64,000 nucleotides of DNA from JAHECW01 sp964641415 (GTDB taxonomy: Bacteria; Acidobacteriota; Thermoanaerobaculia; Thermoanaerobaculales; Sulfomarinibacteraceae): assembly GCA_964641415.1 (NCBI GenBank), contig CAZXMW010000001.1, positions 248,001 to 312,000 of the forward strand, read 5' to 3'. Below, in pieces: positions 1-8,621 of the stretch (positions within the stretch are counted from its first letter, which is position 1; each line of letters opens with the position of its first letter). The notes below the pieces were generated by a model. It was not told where the DNA came from, ran no database searches, and saw only the letters and a program-made list of their open reading frames with translations. The position numbers were made by a program, and so were the translations under genes.

Positions 1-909
1 TCGCTGGTGCTCACCGTCGCCATCGTCACCATGTTCCTCACCCCGATCGTGTCGAGCCAGACCACCCGCCTCTACGCGCTCAAGAAGCGCCTGTTCCGGC
101 ACGAGAAGCTCGAGTCGCTGAACCTCCCCGAGGAGGGTCTGCGCGACCACGTGGTGATCGCCGGCGCCGGCCGGGTCGGCAGTCACCTTGCCCGAGTCCT
201 CGCCGAGATCGGTCGTCCCTTCGTCATCATCGAGCTCGACCAGCGCAGGGTCGAGCAGGCCAAGGACGACGGGTTCCCGGTGATTTTCGGCGACGCAAGT
301 CAAGAGACCGTGCTCGAGGCCGCGGCCGTGGACCGCGCCCGCCTGCTCCTCGTCACCACGCCCGACTTCGTGGTCGCTCGCGCGGTCATCGTCAACGCCA
401 AGAAGCTCAACCCGGGTCTTCACGCCGTCGCGCGCGCATCCGCGGCTGAGCACCTCGAGGCATTCGCCGAGCTCGATGTTTTCGAGGTCGTGCAGCCGGA
501 GTACGAGGCGGGTCTCGAGATGACCCGACAGGCTCTGCTCCACCTCGGCGTCCGGCCCGGCGACATCCAGAGCTACACCGACCGGGTGCGGCAGGAGCTG
601 TACGCGTCTCTCGGCGGCGACCGTCGTGACCACCGCACGCTGCGTTTGCTGCGAGACGCCGAGCGGCATATCGACCTCGAGTGGGTGACCTTGAGCGAGG
701 CGAGCCCACTGGCGGGCCGATCGCTCGGCGACGCGCGGATCCGCTCCACGACCGGCGCCTCGGTGGTGGCCGTTGTCAGGGGCGACGAGCTGAGCCCGAA
801 TCCGGACGCCGGTCTTCGCTTCGAGGCCGGCGACCTGCTCGCGGTGATCGGCAACGATGCCGCACGAAAAGCTCTGAGGGAGCTTGCAGAGCCGACGCCG
901 GAAACCTGA
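1..909 (+). CDS. CPA2-type cation/proton antiporter, C-terminal part (5' end outside window)
   Basis: The frame is open from the first base, so only the end of the gene is present. What is seen is the end of a last membrane helix (residues ~1-18), a linker, then a TrkA-N/RCK Rossmann domain opening with VVIAGAGRVGSHLARVL and an acidic residue at the end of beta-2 (FVIIELD), typical of NAD(H) binding. A TrkA-C-like domain (about residues 225-295) closes the protein. This is the cytosolic gating part of KefB/RosB-like monovalent cation:proton antiporters of the inner membrane. The next gene, 180 bp downstream on the same strand, is an RCK-gated potassium channel, so the pair probably handles K+ homeostasis. 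The first in-frame GTG (position 7) is internal to the gene and not a real start. Confidence 0.85.
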   Translation, partial: SLVLTVAIVTMFLTPIVSSQTTRLYALKKRLFRHEKLESLNLPEEGLRDHVVIAGAGRVGSHLARVLAEIGRPFVIIELDQRRVEQAKDDGFPVIFGDASQETVLEAAAVDRARLLLVTTPDFVVARAVIVNAKKLNPGLHAVARASAAEHLEAFAELDVFEVVQPEYEAGLEMTRQALLHLGVRPGDIQSYTDRVRQELYASLGGDRRDHRTLRLLRDAERHIDLEWVTLSEASPLAGRSLGDARIRSTTGASVVAVVRGDELSPNPDAGLRFEAGDLLAVIGNDAARKALRELAEPTPET

Positions 910-1088
910 TCGACAAAGAGCCGCTCGCGCGCGGCGGATGACGGGGATCTTCTGACCCAGGATGAGCTCATTGTAGGTCTGACAGCCGCTTCGACCTCGG
1001 TTGGTCGCATCGATGCTGTCCCGGATCCGCTGCCGTCGCAGTTGACGCCGAAAGCTTCGTCAGGCAGCCTTTCGGGGGGAGGATCGCC

Positions 1089-2786
1089 ATGAAGGCCCTG
1101 CCGTCCGTCATCTCGACGTTGCTTTCGAAGACCAGCTCGAGGATGAACATCCTCGCCCTCGTCCGGTTCCTTGCCTTTCTCGTCGTGCTGATCACAGTGT
1201 ACAGCGTCGTCTTTCACCTCCTGATGGCCGCGGAGGGACAGCAGCACTCGTGGCTGACCGGCTTTTACTGGACGCTCACCGTCATGAGCACCCTGGGCTT
1301 CGGCGACATCACCTTCCACTCGGACATCGGGCGGTTGTTCTCAATGCTGGTGCTCATCTCGGGGGTGGTCTTCCTGCTGGTGCTGATGCCCTTCACCGTC
1401 ATCAGGTTCTTCTGGGCGCCGTGGGTCGAGGCCGAGGAACGGAACCGGACCCCCCGTGAGCTGCCCCCCGAGACCGGGGACCACGTCATCATCACCGGCC
1501 ACGGTCCGGTCGAAATGGCGTTGGCGAAGAAGCTCAGCGACCGGGGGATGGAGTACGTGGTCGTGGTCGGCGACTACCAACGCGCCTCCGAGCTCTACGA
1601 CGAGGGCATCCGGGTGGCGGTCGGCGACATCGACGACCCCGAGACCTACCGCCGCCTCAGAGCCGAGCGGGCGGCGCTGGTGGTCGCCGCCAACCGCGAC
1701 GAAATCAACACCAACATCGCCTTCACGGTCCGGGAGCTGTCCGACGAGATGCGCATCGTGACCACCGCCGAGTCGGTGCACTCGGTGGACATCCTCAACC
1801 TCGCAGGCAGTGACCGGGTGCTGCAGCTGTTCGACATGCTCGGCCGCTCGCTGGCCAACTGGACCCTCGGCGGCACCTGCCGCAGCAACGTCATCAGCCG
1901 CTTCGACGAGCTCCTGATCGCGGAGTTCCCCGCCGTCGGGACGCCGCTGGTCGGCAAGACCCTCGCCGAGAGCAATCTGCGCGAGAACTTCGACGTTTCG
2001 GTGGTCGGGATCTGGGAGCGGGGATCGTTCTCGATCCCCACCGCCTCGACCACCATCGGCGACGCCACCATGCTGGTCCTGGCCGGCGCCGAGCAGAGTC
2101 TCGACGCGTTCGACGAGACCTACGCCTTCTACCACATCTGCCGGACCTCGGGTGAGAAGGTGTTGATCATCGGCGGCGGCCGCGTCGGGCGGACCGTTGC
2201 AGCCGAGCTCGAACGCCGCGAGGTGCCTTTCCTCATTCTCGAGAAGAACGCCGAGCGTGCACGCCATCTGCCCAGCGCCGTGGTCGGTGACGCCGCCGAC
2301 TTCGAGGCCCTCCAGAAGGCCTGGATCGACGCCGCTCCGGCGGCCCTGGTGACGACCCACGACGACGATACCAACATTTACCTCACCAAGTACTTCCGCA
2401 GCCTCCGCCCGGATATGCAGATCCTCAGCCGGGCGACTCAGGACCGCAACGTCTCGACCCTGCACCGGGCCGGGGCCGACTACGTCATGTCCCTGGCGTC
2501 GGTCGGTTCCAACGCGATCTTCAACTATCTGAAGAACCAGCAGACCCTGCTCCTCGTCGAGGGCCTCAACATCTTCCGCACTCCGGTGCCGGCTGCGCTC
2601 GCCGGCCGGACCCTCACCGACTCCGGCATCCGGCATCGCACCGGCTGCTCGGTGGCGGCGGTCGACCTCGACGGCACCCTCGCCATCAACCCGAGCCCCG
2701 ACCTGGTGCTGACCGAGCAGGCCGAACTCGTCGTCATCGGCGATCACGAGGGTGAGAAGCGCTTCCTCAAGACCTATCGCGCCTGA
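1089..2786 (+). CDS. Potassium channel protein with two tandem RCK (TrkA-N/TrkA-C) units
   Basis: A 565-residue protein with two membrane helices (about 23-46 and 84-106) flanking a pore loop. The selectivity filter reads TLGFGD at residues 68-73, a variant of TVGYGD. Two RCK units follow: Rossmann folds begin near residue 126 (VIITGHGPVEMALAKKL) and near 357 (VLIIGGGRVGRTVAAEL), each followed by a TrkA-C-like segment. Two tandem RCK units on one chain are known from GsuK-type channels, in which ligands such as nucleotides gate the pore. The ATG has a strong ribosome site (GGGGGGAGGA, 5-6 nt upstream). It lies in the same direction as the antiporter fragment, but a 179-bp gap suggests its own promoter. 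Confidence 0.9.
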   Translation: MKALPSVISTLLSKTSSRMNILALVRFLAFLVVLITVYSVVFHLLMAAEGQQHSWLTGFYWTLTVMSTLGFGDITFHSDIGRLFSMLVLISGVVFLLVLMPFTVIRFFWAPWVEAEERNRTPRELPPETGDHVIITGHGPVEMALAKKLSDRGMEYVVVVGDYQRASELYDEGIRVAVGDIDDPETYRRLRAERAALVVAANRDEINTNIAFTVRELSDEMRIVTTAESVHSVDILNLAGSDRVLQLFDMLGRSLANWTLGGTCRSNVISRFDELLIAEFPAVGTPLVGKTLAESNLRENFDVSVVGIWERGSFSIPTASTTIGDATMLVLAGAEQSLDAFDETYAFYHICRTSGEKVLIIGGGRVGRTVAAELERREVPFLILEKNAERARHLPSAVVGDAADFEALQKAWIDAAPAALVTTHDDDTNIYLTKYFRSLRPDMQILSRATQDRNVSTLHRAGADYVMSLASVGSNAIFNYLKNQQTLLLVEGLNIFRTPVPAALAGRTLTDSGIRHRTGCSVAAVDLDGTLAINPSPDLVLTEQAELVVIGDHEGEKRFLKTYRA

Positions 2787-3115
2787 CCGCGCCGGGCGCC
2801 GTCGTCAACGACCGGCTGCTGCGCTTCGACCTGTGCGGTCTGCCCGAGAATCGAGTCGCCCGCACCCGATGCCCCGACCGCGTCGAGAGGGACCTGGGTG
2901 CACTGTCGTGCTGAGCCCGAAGGCTCGGTCCATTGCGGCCGAAACGGCATTCGGCGGCACTGTGAGACGGGCTCAGCGGAAGATCGGGAGGTTGCCGCAG
3001 ACCCGCGACTGCGACCCCTGCGGCGGCCGGCCATGCGGTGCGCTCTCGGCACGAGAAACTCCGACGCCGAGATGCTACCCTGAGGGCGAGCAACGAAAAG
3101 GAGGGCTTGACGCCG
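2787..3115. other. 329-bp intergenic region without a convincing gene
   Basis: No reading frame here has a plausible start, ribosome site and codon use. The only signals are near its right end: a -10-like TACCCT at 3076-3081 and the AAAAGGAGGG ribosome site at 3096-3105 that serves the DoxX-like gene. Confidence 0.6.
3076..3081 (+). promoter_or_regulatory. Candidate -10 element of the DoxX-like gene
   Basis: TACCCT in the context GATGCTACCCTG lies 34 bp before the ATG at 3116. The same GCTACCCT word precedes the mscS gene (11929-11936), and close variants precede other genes in the window. No clear -35 box is visible. Confidence 0.4.
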
Positions 3116-3493
3116 ATGTCTTCTGAGTGGGTTTTATTCGTGCTGCAGGCGATCGTGGGGCTCGGTCTGCTCAATGTGTGGCTGGTGCGGGCGAGGTCCG
3201 CGACCAGCTACCGAGGTGGCGACGCACGCTCCCTGCGGGAGGAGTTCGCGGCCTACGGCCTGCCGGCGTGGGTCTTCCAACTGGTCGGGGTGCTCAAGAT
3301 CGGGTCGGCGATCCTGCTGCTGGCCGGGATCTGGTACCGGCCGGTCGTCCTCCCGGCAGCGGTCGTGGTCGTTGTGCTGATGCTCGGCGCCATCGCGATG
3401 CACGTCAAGGTCAAGGATCCGGCCGTCAAGTCGCTGCCGGCGTTCCTGATGCTCGTGTCGAGCGGGCTCATCTGCTTTCTGTCGATGGTCTGA
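3116..3493 (+). CDS. DoxX-like family membrane protein
   Basis: A 125-residue protein with four predicted membrane helices: about residues 5-22, 48-65, 70-88 and 104-122. The layout, with a charged loop after helix 1 and the segment LVGVLKIGSAILLLAGIWY, matches the small DoxX/DUF4870-like integral membrane family, whose biochemical role is mostly unknown (some members are linked to thiosulfate or quinone oxidation). The ATG at 3116 is chosen because AAAAGGAGGG sits 10 nt upstream; longer in-frame starts upstream lack a ribosome site. It stands alone between convergent neighbours. Function is not predictable beyond the family. Confidence 0.75.
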   Translation: MSSEWVLFVLQAIVGLGLLNVWLVRARSATSYRGGDARSLREEFAAYGLPAWVFQLVGVLKIGSAILLLAGIWYRPVVLPAAVVVVVLMLGAIAMHVKVKDPAVKSLPAFLMLVSSGLICFLSMV

Positions 3494-3760
3494 TTCGCGC
3501 CTCCTGCGGGCGTCGTGCCGGACGGCGCGCAACGAGTCGGTCTGCACCGTGCCGGAGGGCCCAGGTTCTCCACCGTGGTTGCATCCCAGGCTCACAGCAC
3601 CGCAAGGCACCCGTCGTGGGCGGGGCGGGGCGACGAAGGGGAACGATGACCTTCCCTCCCCGCGCCGAGACCAGGAACATGGTGCCGGGAGCAGAGATCC
3701 GCGGTTCGGGTCGACACATCTCGGATCGGGAGCTTGAAGCCGGCACAGCGATCGTGCGGA

Positions 3761-5023
3761 TCATGTGCTGTACTCGGCGTTGATGCGGACGTACTCGTAC
3801 GAGAAGTCGGAGCCCCAGGCGGTGGCGGTGCCGTTGCCGGCGTTGAGATCGAGCAGCACGTAGAGGAAGCTCGCCCGCATCATGCGTTTGAGTCTGGCGT
3901 GGTCGATGTCGACGGGCCGGCCGCCGGCGACGATCTGGTGCAGCTGCTTGGAGGTGCCGAGATGCAGGTCGACCCGATCGGGGTCGAAGTCGACGCCGGC
4001 CCGACCGGCGGCGGCGAGAATCCGGCCCCAGTTGGGGTCCCGGCCGAAGAATGCGGTCTTGACCAGGTTCGAGTCGGACACGGTGCGGGCGATGCGGCGC
4101 GCGGCTCGGTCGTCCGGCGCCCCCTCCACGGTGTACTGGATCTGCTTGGTGGCGCCCTCGCCGTCCGAAACGATCTGCCGGGCGAGCTCGATGCAGTGCT
4201 TCTTCAGCTCGTCACGAAAGCGGTCGAAGTCCGCTCCGGGCTTCTCGATGAGCGGGTTGCCGGCCAGCCCGTTGGCCATCACCCCGACCATGTCGTTGGT
4301 CGAGGTGTCGCCGTCGACGGTGATCATGTTGAATGACACGTCCACCGCCTCGCGCAGAGCACTGTCGAGCAACGACGAGGTGATCTCGGCATCGGTGACG
4401 ATGAACGCGAGCATGGTCGCCATGTCGGGGTGAATCATCCCCGATCCCTTGGCGATGCCGCCCATGACGCAGCCCTTGCCGCCGAGCGTGAAGGTGGAGA
4501 AGCTCTCCTTGGGGAAGGTGTCCGTGGTCAGGATGGCGTTTGCCGCAAGGGTTCCGGCGAGGCGAAGGCTGGACAGCTTGGGCGCGCTCTCCCTCACTCC
4601 CTGAACGATCTTCTCGGTCGGAAACGGGCGGCCGATGATGCCGGTCGAGGCGATGATGACCAGCGACGGATCGAGATCGAGCGCCTCGGCGGCCGCGTCG
4701 ATCACCGCCGCGGCGCCGCGACGCCCCTGCTCGCCGGTGCAGGCGTTGGCGTTGCCGGCGTTGATCACGAAAACCTGGGCCCGGCCGTCGGCGATGTTCC
4801 GTCGGGCCAGCTTGACGGGCTCGGCGACGACCACGTTGCGGGTGAACACCGCGGCCGCGGCCGCAGGCACCTCGGAGTGGATGAGCGCCAGATCGCGCCG
4901 CTTGCTCTTGACGCCCGAGTAGGCGCCCCAGGCGCGAATGCCCCGGACCTCGGTGAGGTTGCGCTGGATCGATCGTTCGTCCTCGGACGCCGTCCGATGC
5001 GGCTTCTTGTCGTTGGTGCTCAT
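3761..5023 (-). CDS. argJ: Bifunctional ornithine acetyltransferase / N-acetylglutamate synthase ArgJ
   Basis: Transfers the acetyl group from N-acetylornithine to glutamate, which makes the arginine pathway cyclic; many ArgJ proteins also use acetyl-CoA. The 420 residues are full length. The autocleavage site is seen as GMIHPDMATMLAFI, so Thr203 after Ala202 is the predicted nucleophile and the new N-terminus of the beta chain. The conserved VINAGNANACTG and ILTTDTFPKE segments are present. It is the last gene of argB-argD-argC-argJ; its ATG overlaps the argC stop as ATGA. The N-terminus carries about 25 extra polar residues before the conserved core. Confidence 0.95.
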   Translation of the reverse strand: MSTNDKKPHRTASEDERSIQRNLTEVRGIRAWGAYSGVKSKRRDLALIHSEVPAAAAAVFTRNVVVAEPVKLARRNIADGRAQVFVINAGNANACTGEQGRRGAAAVIDAAAEALDLDPSLVIIASTGIIGRPFPTEKIVQGVRESAPKLSSLRLAGTLAANAILTTDTFPKESFSTFTLGGKGCVMGGIAKGSGMIHPDMATMLAFIVTDAEITSSLLDSALREAVDVSFNMITVDGDTSTNDMVGVMANGLAGNPLIEKPGADFDRFRDELKKHCIELARQIVSDGEGATKQIQYTVEGAPDDRAARRIARTVSDSNLVKTAFFGRDPNWGRILAAAGRAGVDFDPDRVDLHLGTSKQLHQIVAGGRPVDIDHARLKRMMRASFLYVLLDLNAGNGTATAWGSDFSYEYVRINAEYST

Positions 5024-6057
5024 GGTGTCAGTGGTCCCTGGGTGAGGCCGGTGGTTTCCGGCCAGTCGAAGATCAGGTTGAGATTCTGGACCGCCTGTCC
5101 GGCCGCGCCCTTGACCAGGTTGTCGATGGCCGCCATGGCCACCACACGCCCGGTTCTCGGGTCGAGCTCGGCGTGGAGGTCGCAGAAGTTCGAGCCGCGG
5201 ACCTCCTTGATCGAGGGCGGTGCGCCGGTCAGGCGCACGAAGGGCTCGTCGGCGTAGTCGTCAGCGTAGGCCGCAGCGACCTCGTCGGCCGTGAGCGATC
5301 CGGTCGGTGTGGCGTAGCAGGTGGCGAGAATACCTCGGTCGACGGGCAGCAGGTGCGGTGTGAACAGCACCTGAACCTCGGCGTCCGCGACGCGGCCGAG
5401 CACCGCTTCGATCTCCGGCGTGTGGCGGTGGCGCAACAGGCCGTAGGCGCGGAAGTCGCCGAACACGGTGGGAAAGTGGGTGCCTTCCTTGGCGTGAGCG
5501 CCGGCGCCGGTGACGCCGGACTTGGCGTCGACGACGATGTCGTTGGTGCGGATCAATCCACGCCGGAGCAGCGGCGCCAGGGCGAGGATCGTGGCCGTCG
5601 GGTAGCACCCCGGGTTGGCGACGAGGTGGGCGCCCCGGATCTCGTCGCGGAACAGCTCCGGCAGCCCGAAGACCGCGCCTGCGAGGCGCTCTTTGGCCCG
5701 GTGCCGCATCTCGTACCAGGCCTCGTAGACCCCGGCGTCGGGCAGGCGGAAGTCGCCTGACAGATCGACGATCGGCGGACCGTCCGGCGGCTGTGCCGCC
5801 ACGAAGTCCATGGAGACACCGTGGGGAAGCGCGAGGAAGAACGCGCCGATGGCCAGCGACGGCAGCTCGTCGACGGTCACCAGCGCCTCATCCGCGATCC
5901 CGCGGGAGGCGCCGTGGACCGAGCTGAACGGCTCGCCGACGCGGCCGCGCGAGGTGATCGCTGCGATCTCGACTAAGGGATGCTGCGACAGCAGACGCAC
6001 CAGCTCGCTGCCGGTGTAGCCGGTGGCGCCGACGATGGCGACTCGGAGGCGGCCCAT
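5020..6057 (-). CDS. argC: N-acetyl-gamma-glutamyl-phosphate reductase ArgC
   Basis: NADPH-dependent reduction of N-acetylglutamyl phosphate to the semialdehyde, the third step of arginine synthesis, in the cytosol. The 345-residue product starts MGRLRVAIVGATGYTGSEL, the NADP-binding loop of the ASADH-like fold. The catalytic cysteine lies in VANPGCYPTAT (Cys151), and the family motif SGDFRLPD is at about 100-107. The same frame runs open far upstream, but the ATG at 6057 overlaps the argD stop (TGATG) and starts exactly at the conserved N-terminus, so it is the real start. Confidence 0.95.
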   Translation of the reverse strand: MGRLRVAIVGATGYTGSELVRLLSQHPLVEIAAITSRGRVGEPFSSVHGASRGIADEALVTVDELPSLAIGAFFLALPHGVSMDFVAAQPPDGPPIVDLSGDFRLPDAGVYEAWYEMRHRAKERLAGAVFGLPELFRDEIRGAHLVANPGCYPTATILALAPLLRRGLIRTNDIVVDAKSGVTGAGAHAKEGTHFPTVFGDFRAYGLLRHRHTPEIEAVLGRVADAEVQVLFTPHLLPVDRGILATCYATPTGSLTADEVAAAYADDYADEPFVRLTGAPPSIKEVRGSNFCDLHAELDPRTGRVVAMAAIDNLVKGAAGQAVQNLNLIFDWPETTGLTQGPLTP

Positions 6058-7259
6058 CACTCGCTCTCCGGCGCCTCGGCGTCGTCCAGTGCGTCGAGGA
6101 AGACCGAGATCGCGTGCTCCAGATCGTCGTCGGGGATGTTGAGAGCCGGCACGAAGCGGATGACGTTTCCCGAGGTGCAGTTGGACAGCACACCCCGATG
6201 CATCATGTCGACCACGAGATCGCCTCCCGGCCATGCCAGCTCGACGCCGATCATGAGACCGCGGCCGCGCACGTCGCGGATCGCAGGCCGGTCGGCGGCG
6301 GCCCTCCGCAGTCGCGTCATCACTCGGTCGCCGAGAACCGAAGCGCGCTCGGGCAGATTTTCTTCCAAGATCGTCCGCACCGTTGCTCCGGCGGCGGCAC
6401 AGGCGAGAGGGTTGCCGCCGAAGGTGGTGCCGTGGTCGCCGGGCTCGAAGGCCAGGGCGACCTCCTCCCGTGCCAGCACGGCGCCGATGGGAAAGCCGCC
6501 GCCGAGCGCCTTGGCCATGACCAGGATGTCCGGACGGATGCCGGCGTGCTCGAAGGCGCAGAAGCGGCCGGTCCGGCCGACGCCGCACTGGATCTCGTCC
6601 AGAATCATCAGCGCCCCGCATTCGTCGCACAGAGCCCGCAGGCCGCGCAGGAACTCGTCGGGCGCCACGCGCAGCCCTCCCTCACCCTGAATCGGCTCCA
6701 GGACCACCGCCGCCGTGTGCCCGTCCATGGCCCGCTCGACGGCCTCGAGATCGGCAAAGGGGACCTGGGTGAAGTCGGGAACCAGCGGCAGGTACGGTTC
6801 CCGCTGGGGCTCGGAGTGCGCCGACAGTGCGCCCATGCTGCGACCATGAAAGCAGCCCTCGAAGGAGATGATCTGCGCGCCGTGGTCGTGGGCCCCGGCA
6901 TGCCGGCGCGCCAGCTTGAGAGCGCCTTCGACGGCCTCCGTGCCGCTGTTGGTGAAAAACACGCGGCCCAGGCCGACGGTGGCGGTCAGCCGCTCGGCGA
7001 GCTCGGCCTGGGGCTCGGTGTGGTAGAGATTGGTGCAGTGAATCAGGCGTTGTGCCTGCTCGGTGATGGCCTCGACGACGGCGGGGTGGCAGTGCCCGAG
7101 AGCGTTGACCGCGATGCCGGCAAGGGCATCGATGTACTCGCGGCCCTCACTGTCGCGGACGCGCGAGCCCCGACCCTCCACGAGGGTGATCGGGTAGCGG
7201 GCGTACATCGGAAAATGGCAGCGCTCCAGGCGTTGCCGGATGGTGTCAGGCTGGTTCAT
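6057..7259 (-). CDS. argD: Acetylornithine aminotransferase ArgD
   Basis: PLP-dependent class III aminotransferase that converts N-acetylglutamate semialdehyde to N-acetylornithine; homologues may also serve lysine synthesis. The 400-residue product is full length. Seen are the phosphate-binding loop NSGTEAVEGALKLAR (about 104-118), the cofactor Asp in LDEIQCGVGRTG and the Schiff-base lysine in LVMAKALGGGFPIGA (Lys250). The start overlaps the end of argB by 14 nt, and the stop shares one base with the argC start, so translation is probably coupled through the operon. Confidence 0.95.
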   Translation of the reverse strand: MNQPDTIRQRLERCHFPMYARYPITLVEGRGSRVRDSEGREYIDALAGIAVNALGHCHPAVVEAITEQAQRLIHCTNLYHTEPQAELAERLTATVGLGRVFFTNSGTEAVEGALKLARRHAGAHDHGAQIISFEGCFHGRSMGALSAHSEPQREPYLPLVPDFTQVPFADLEAVERAMDGHTAAVVLEPIQGEGGLRVAPDEFLRGLRALCDECGALMILDEIQCGVGRTGRFCAFEHAGIRPDILVMAKALGGGFPIGAVLAREEVALAFEPGDHGTTFGGNPLACAAAGATVRTILEENLPERASVLGDRVMTRLRRAAADRPAIRDVRGRGLMIGVELAWPGGDLVVDMMHRGVLSNCTSGNVIRFVPALNIPDDDLEHAISVFLDALDDAEAPESE

Positions 7260-8328
7260 GGTGCTCCCGGATGGTGGTGCCGATCTTCGAGTCGGTCAGC
7301 AGCGCCCTCGGCAGTGCGTGCTCGATCATGCCGTTGACGATCCGCGCCGCGCCGACTCCGCCCTCGATGGCGACGAGGCATGACTCGATCTTGGGGATCA
7401 TGCCGCCTCGGATGATGCGGCCGATCTCGTCGCGGACCGCGTGCGGGGTGAAGTCGTGGATCAGCGTGCTCGAGTCGTCGAGAGAGAGCAGCACGCCGTC
7501 CACGTCGGTGAGGATGACGAAATGGGCGGCGTCGAGGGCGGCCGCGATGTGGCCGGCGAACATGTCACCGTTGATGTTGTAGTCCTCGAGATCCGCGCCG
7601 ACACCGATGGGGGCGATGACCGGGATGTAGTCGGCGGCGAGCAGAATCTCGAGCAGGTGGGTGTCGACCGCGGCGACGTCGCCGACCTGACCGAGGTCGG
7701 AGCGATGCTCCCGATCGCCTTCTCGAACCCGGTGGATGCGCTTTTCGGCGGTCACCAGGCCGCCGTCTTTGCCGCTGATTCCGGCCGCGCGGTAGCCGTG
7801 ACACGAGATGAGCTTGACGATCTCGCTGTTCACCTTACCGCTCAGGGCCATTTCGACGTACACCATGGCGTCGCGGTCGGTCTTGCGGTGGCCGCCGACG
7901 AAGGGGGTCTTGACACCCACTTCGTGAAGCAGCTCGCTGATCACCGGCCCGCCGCCGTGGACCACGACCGGCCGGGCGCCGAGGCTCTTGAGCGCGCAGA
8001 TGTCGGCGATGACGCCCTGCTTGCGCGCCTCGTCGATCATGGCGTTGCCGCCGTACTTGACGAGCACGACCCGGCCTTTGACGGCTGCCACGCGATCAGG
8101 ATCCACGTCGAGTCCGCTGAGCGCGGACGGATGCTCGGGGAGTTGGGATTCGGATTCCGGCTCTTCGATCCAGGCGGCGAGGTCCGGAAACTCGTCACGG
8201 AGGCGGTCGGCGAGCTCGCGACGCTTGGCCCCGGCGTGCTCGGGATCCGGCTCGCGCATGATCTCCCGCAGCTCGGCCATGACCCGGCCACGTTCGGTGT
8301 TGTCGAGACGGTCGAACGGTTGCGGCAT
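7246..8328 (-). CDS. argB: Acetylglutamate kinase ArgB with an ~84-residue N-terminal extension
   Basis: Phosphorylates N-acetylglutamate with ATP, usually the committed and arginine-inhibited step. The kinase core starts near residue 85 (RVVLVKYGGNAM) and includes VVHGGGP, the N-acetylglutamate region and the C-terminal GGMIPKIESCL segment. The ATG at 8328 is chosen because AAGGGAG lies 9 nt upstream; a farther in-frame start at 8370 lacks one. The extra ~84 residues before the core are charged and helix-prone (NTERGRVMAELREIMREP and onward), much longer than the single N-helix of arginine-sensitive enzymes. First gene of the arg operon. argF, argG and argH are not seen near it. Confidence 0.93.
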   Translation of the reverse strand: MPQPFDRLDNTERGRVMAELREIMREPDPEHAGAKRRELADRLRDEFPDLAAWIEEPESESQLPEHPSALSGLDVDPDRVAAVKGRVVLVKYGGNAMIDEARKQGVIADICALKSLGARPVVVHGGGPVISELLHEVGVKTPFVGGHRKTDRDAMVYVEMALSGKVNSEIVKLISCHGYRAAGISGKDGGLVTAEKRIHRVREGDREHRSDLGQVGDVAAVDTHLLEILLAADYIPVIAPIGVGADLEDYNINGDMFAGHIAAALDAAHFVILTDVDGVLLSLDDSSTLIHDFTPHAVRDEIGRIIRGGMIPKIESCLVAIEGGVGAARIVNGMIEHALPRALLTDSKIGTTIREHHEPA

Positions 8329-8381
8329 GCGGTGCGGCTCCCTTCCGAAACGAGCAGAAGTTCCGGGCAATGATGTCTTTG

Positions 8382-8387
8382 ATGGTA
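8382..8387 (-). promoter_or_regulatory. Candidate -10 element for the argBDCJ operon
   Basis: On the minus strand TACCAT occurs about 53 bp before the argB ATG, within GTGTACCATCAAAG. It matches the TACNNT form seen before other genes in this window. No ARG-box-like palindrome was recognised around it. Confidence 0.35.
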
Positions 8388-8486
8388 CACGAACCTAGCT
8401 CGTGAAGTGCGAATCGCTCACCTCAGGTCAAACTCATGAGGGCGGTCGTGCGGGCTTTCGCGAGAACGACGAACTCGATCCGGGCG

Positions 8487-8621
8487 TCAGCCGCGGTCGG
8501 CCGAATCTGTGACGACGCCGAGGTCGCGCAGCCGGGGACGTTCGACAATGCCGTCGTCAGCCAGCGCGGAAATCGCGACGAGGAGCAGCCAGACGACCGC
8601 CCTTGGGTCAGCTCGCATCAT
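8487..8621 (-). pseudogene. Truncated start of a secreted protein, possibly an S58/DmpA-type aminopeptidase
   Basis: A 44-codon reading frame with a good ribosome site (GGAGGG, 5 nt before ATG). Residues 8-20 look like a signal peptide (VVWLLLVAISALA). The following ERPRLRDLGVV resembles the RPRARDLG start of mature S58 (DmpA/P1) peptidases, but a stop follows a few codons later and the rest of the family is missing. The likely reading is a gene lost by deletion with only its 5' end kept; a genuine small secreted peptide cannot be excluded. Confidence 0.35.

Noticed and set aside
4430..5257. A 275-codon plus-strand open frame opposite argJ and argC
   Set aside because: It is Gly/Arg/Asp-rich antisense shadow of real genes, without ribosome site or family match; the argJ/argC proteins are certain.
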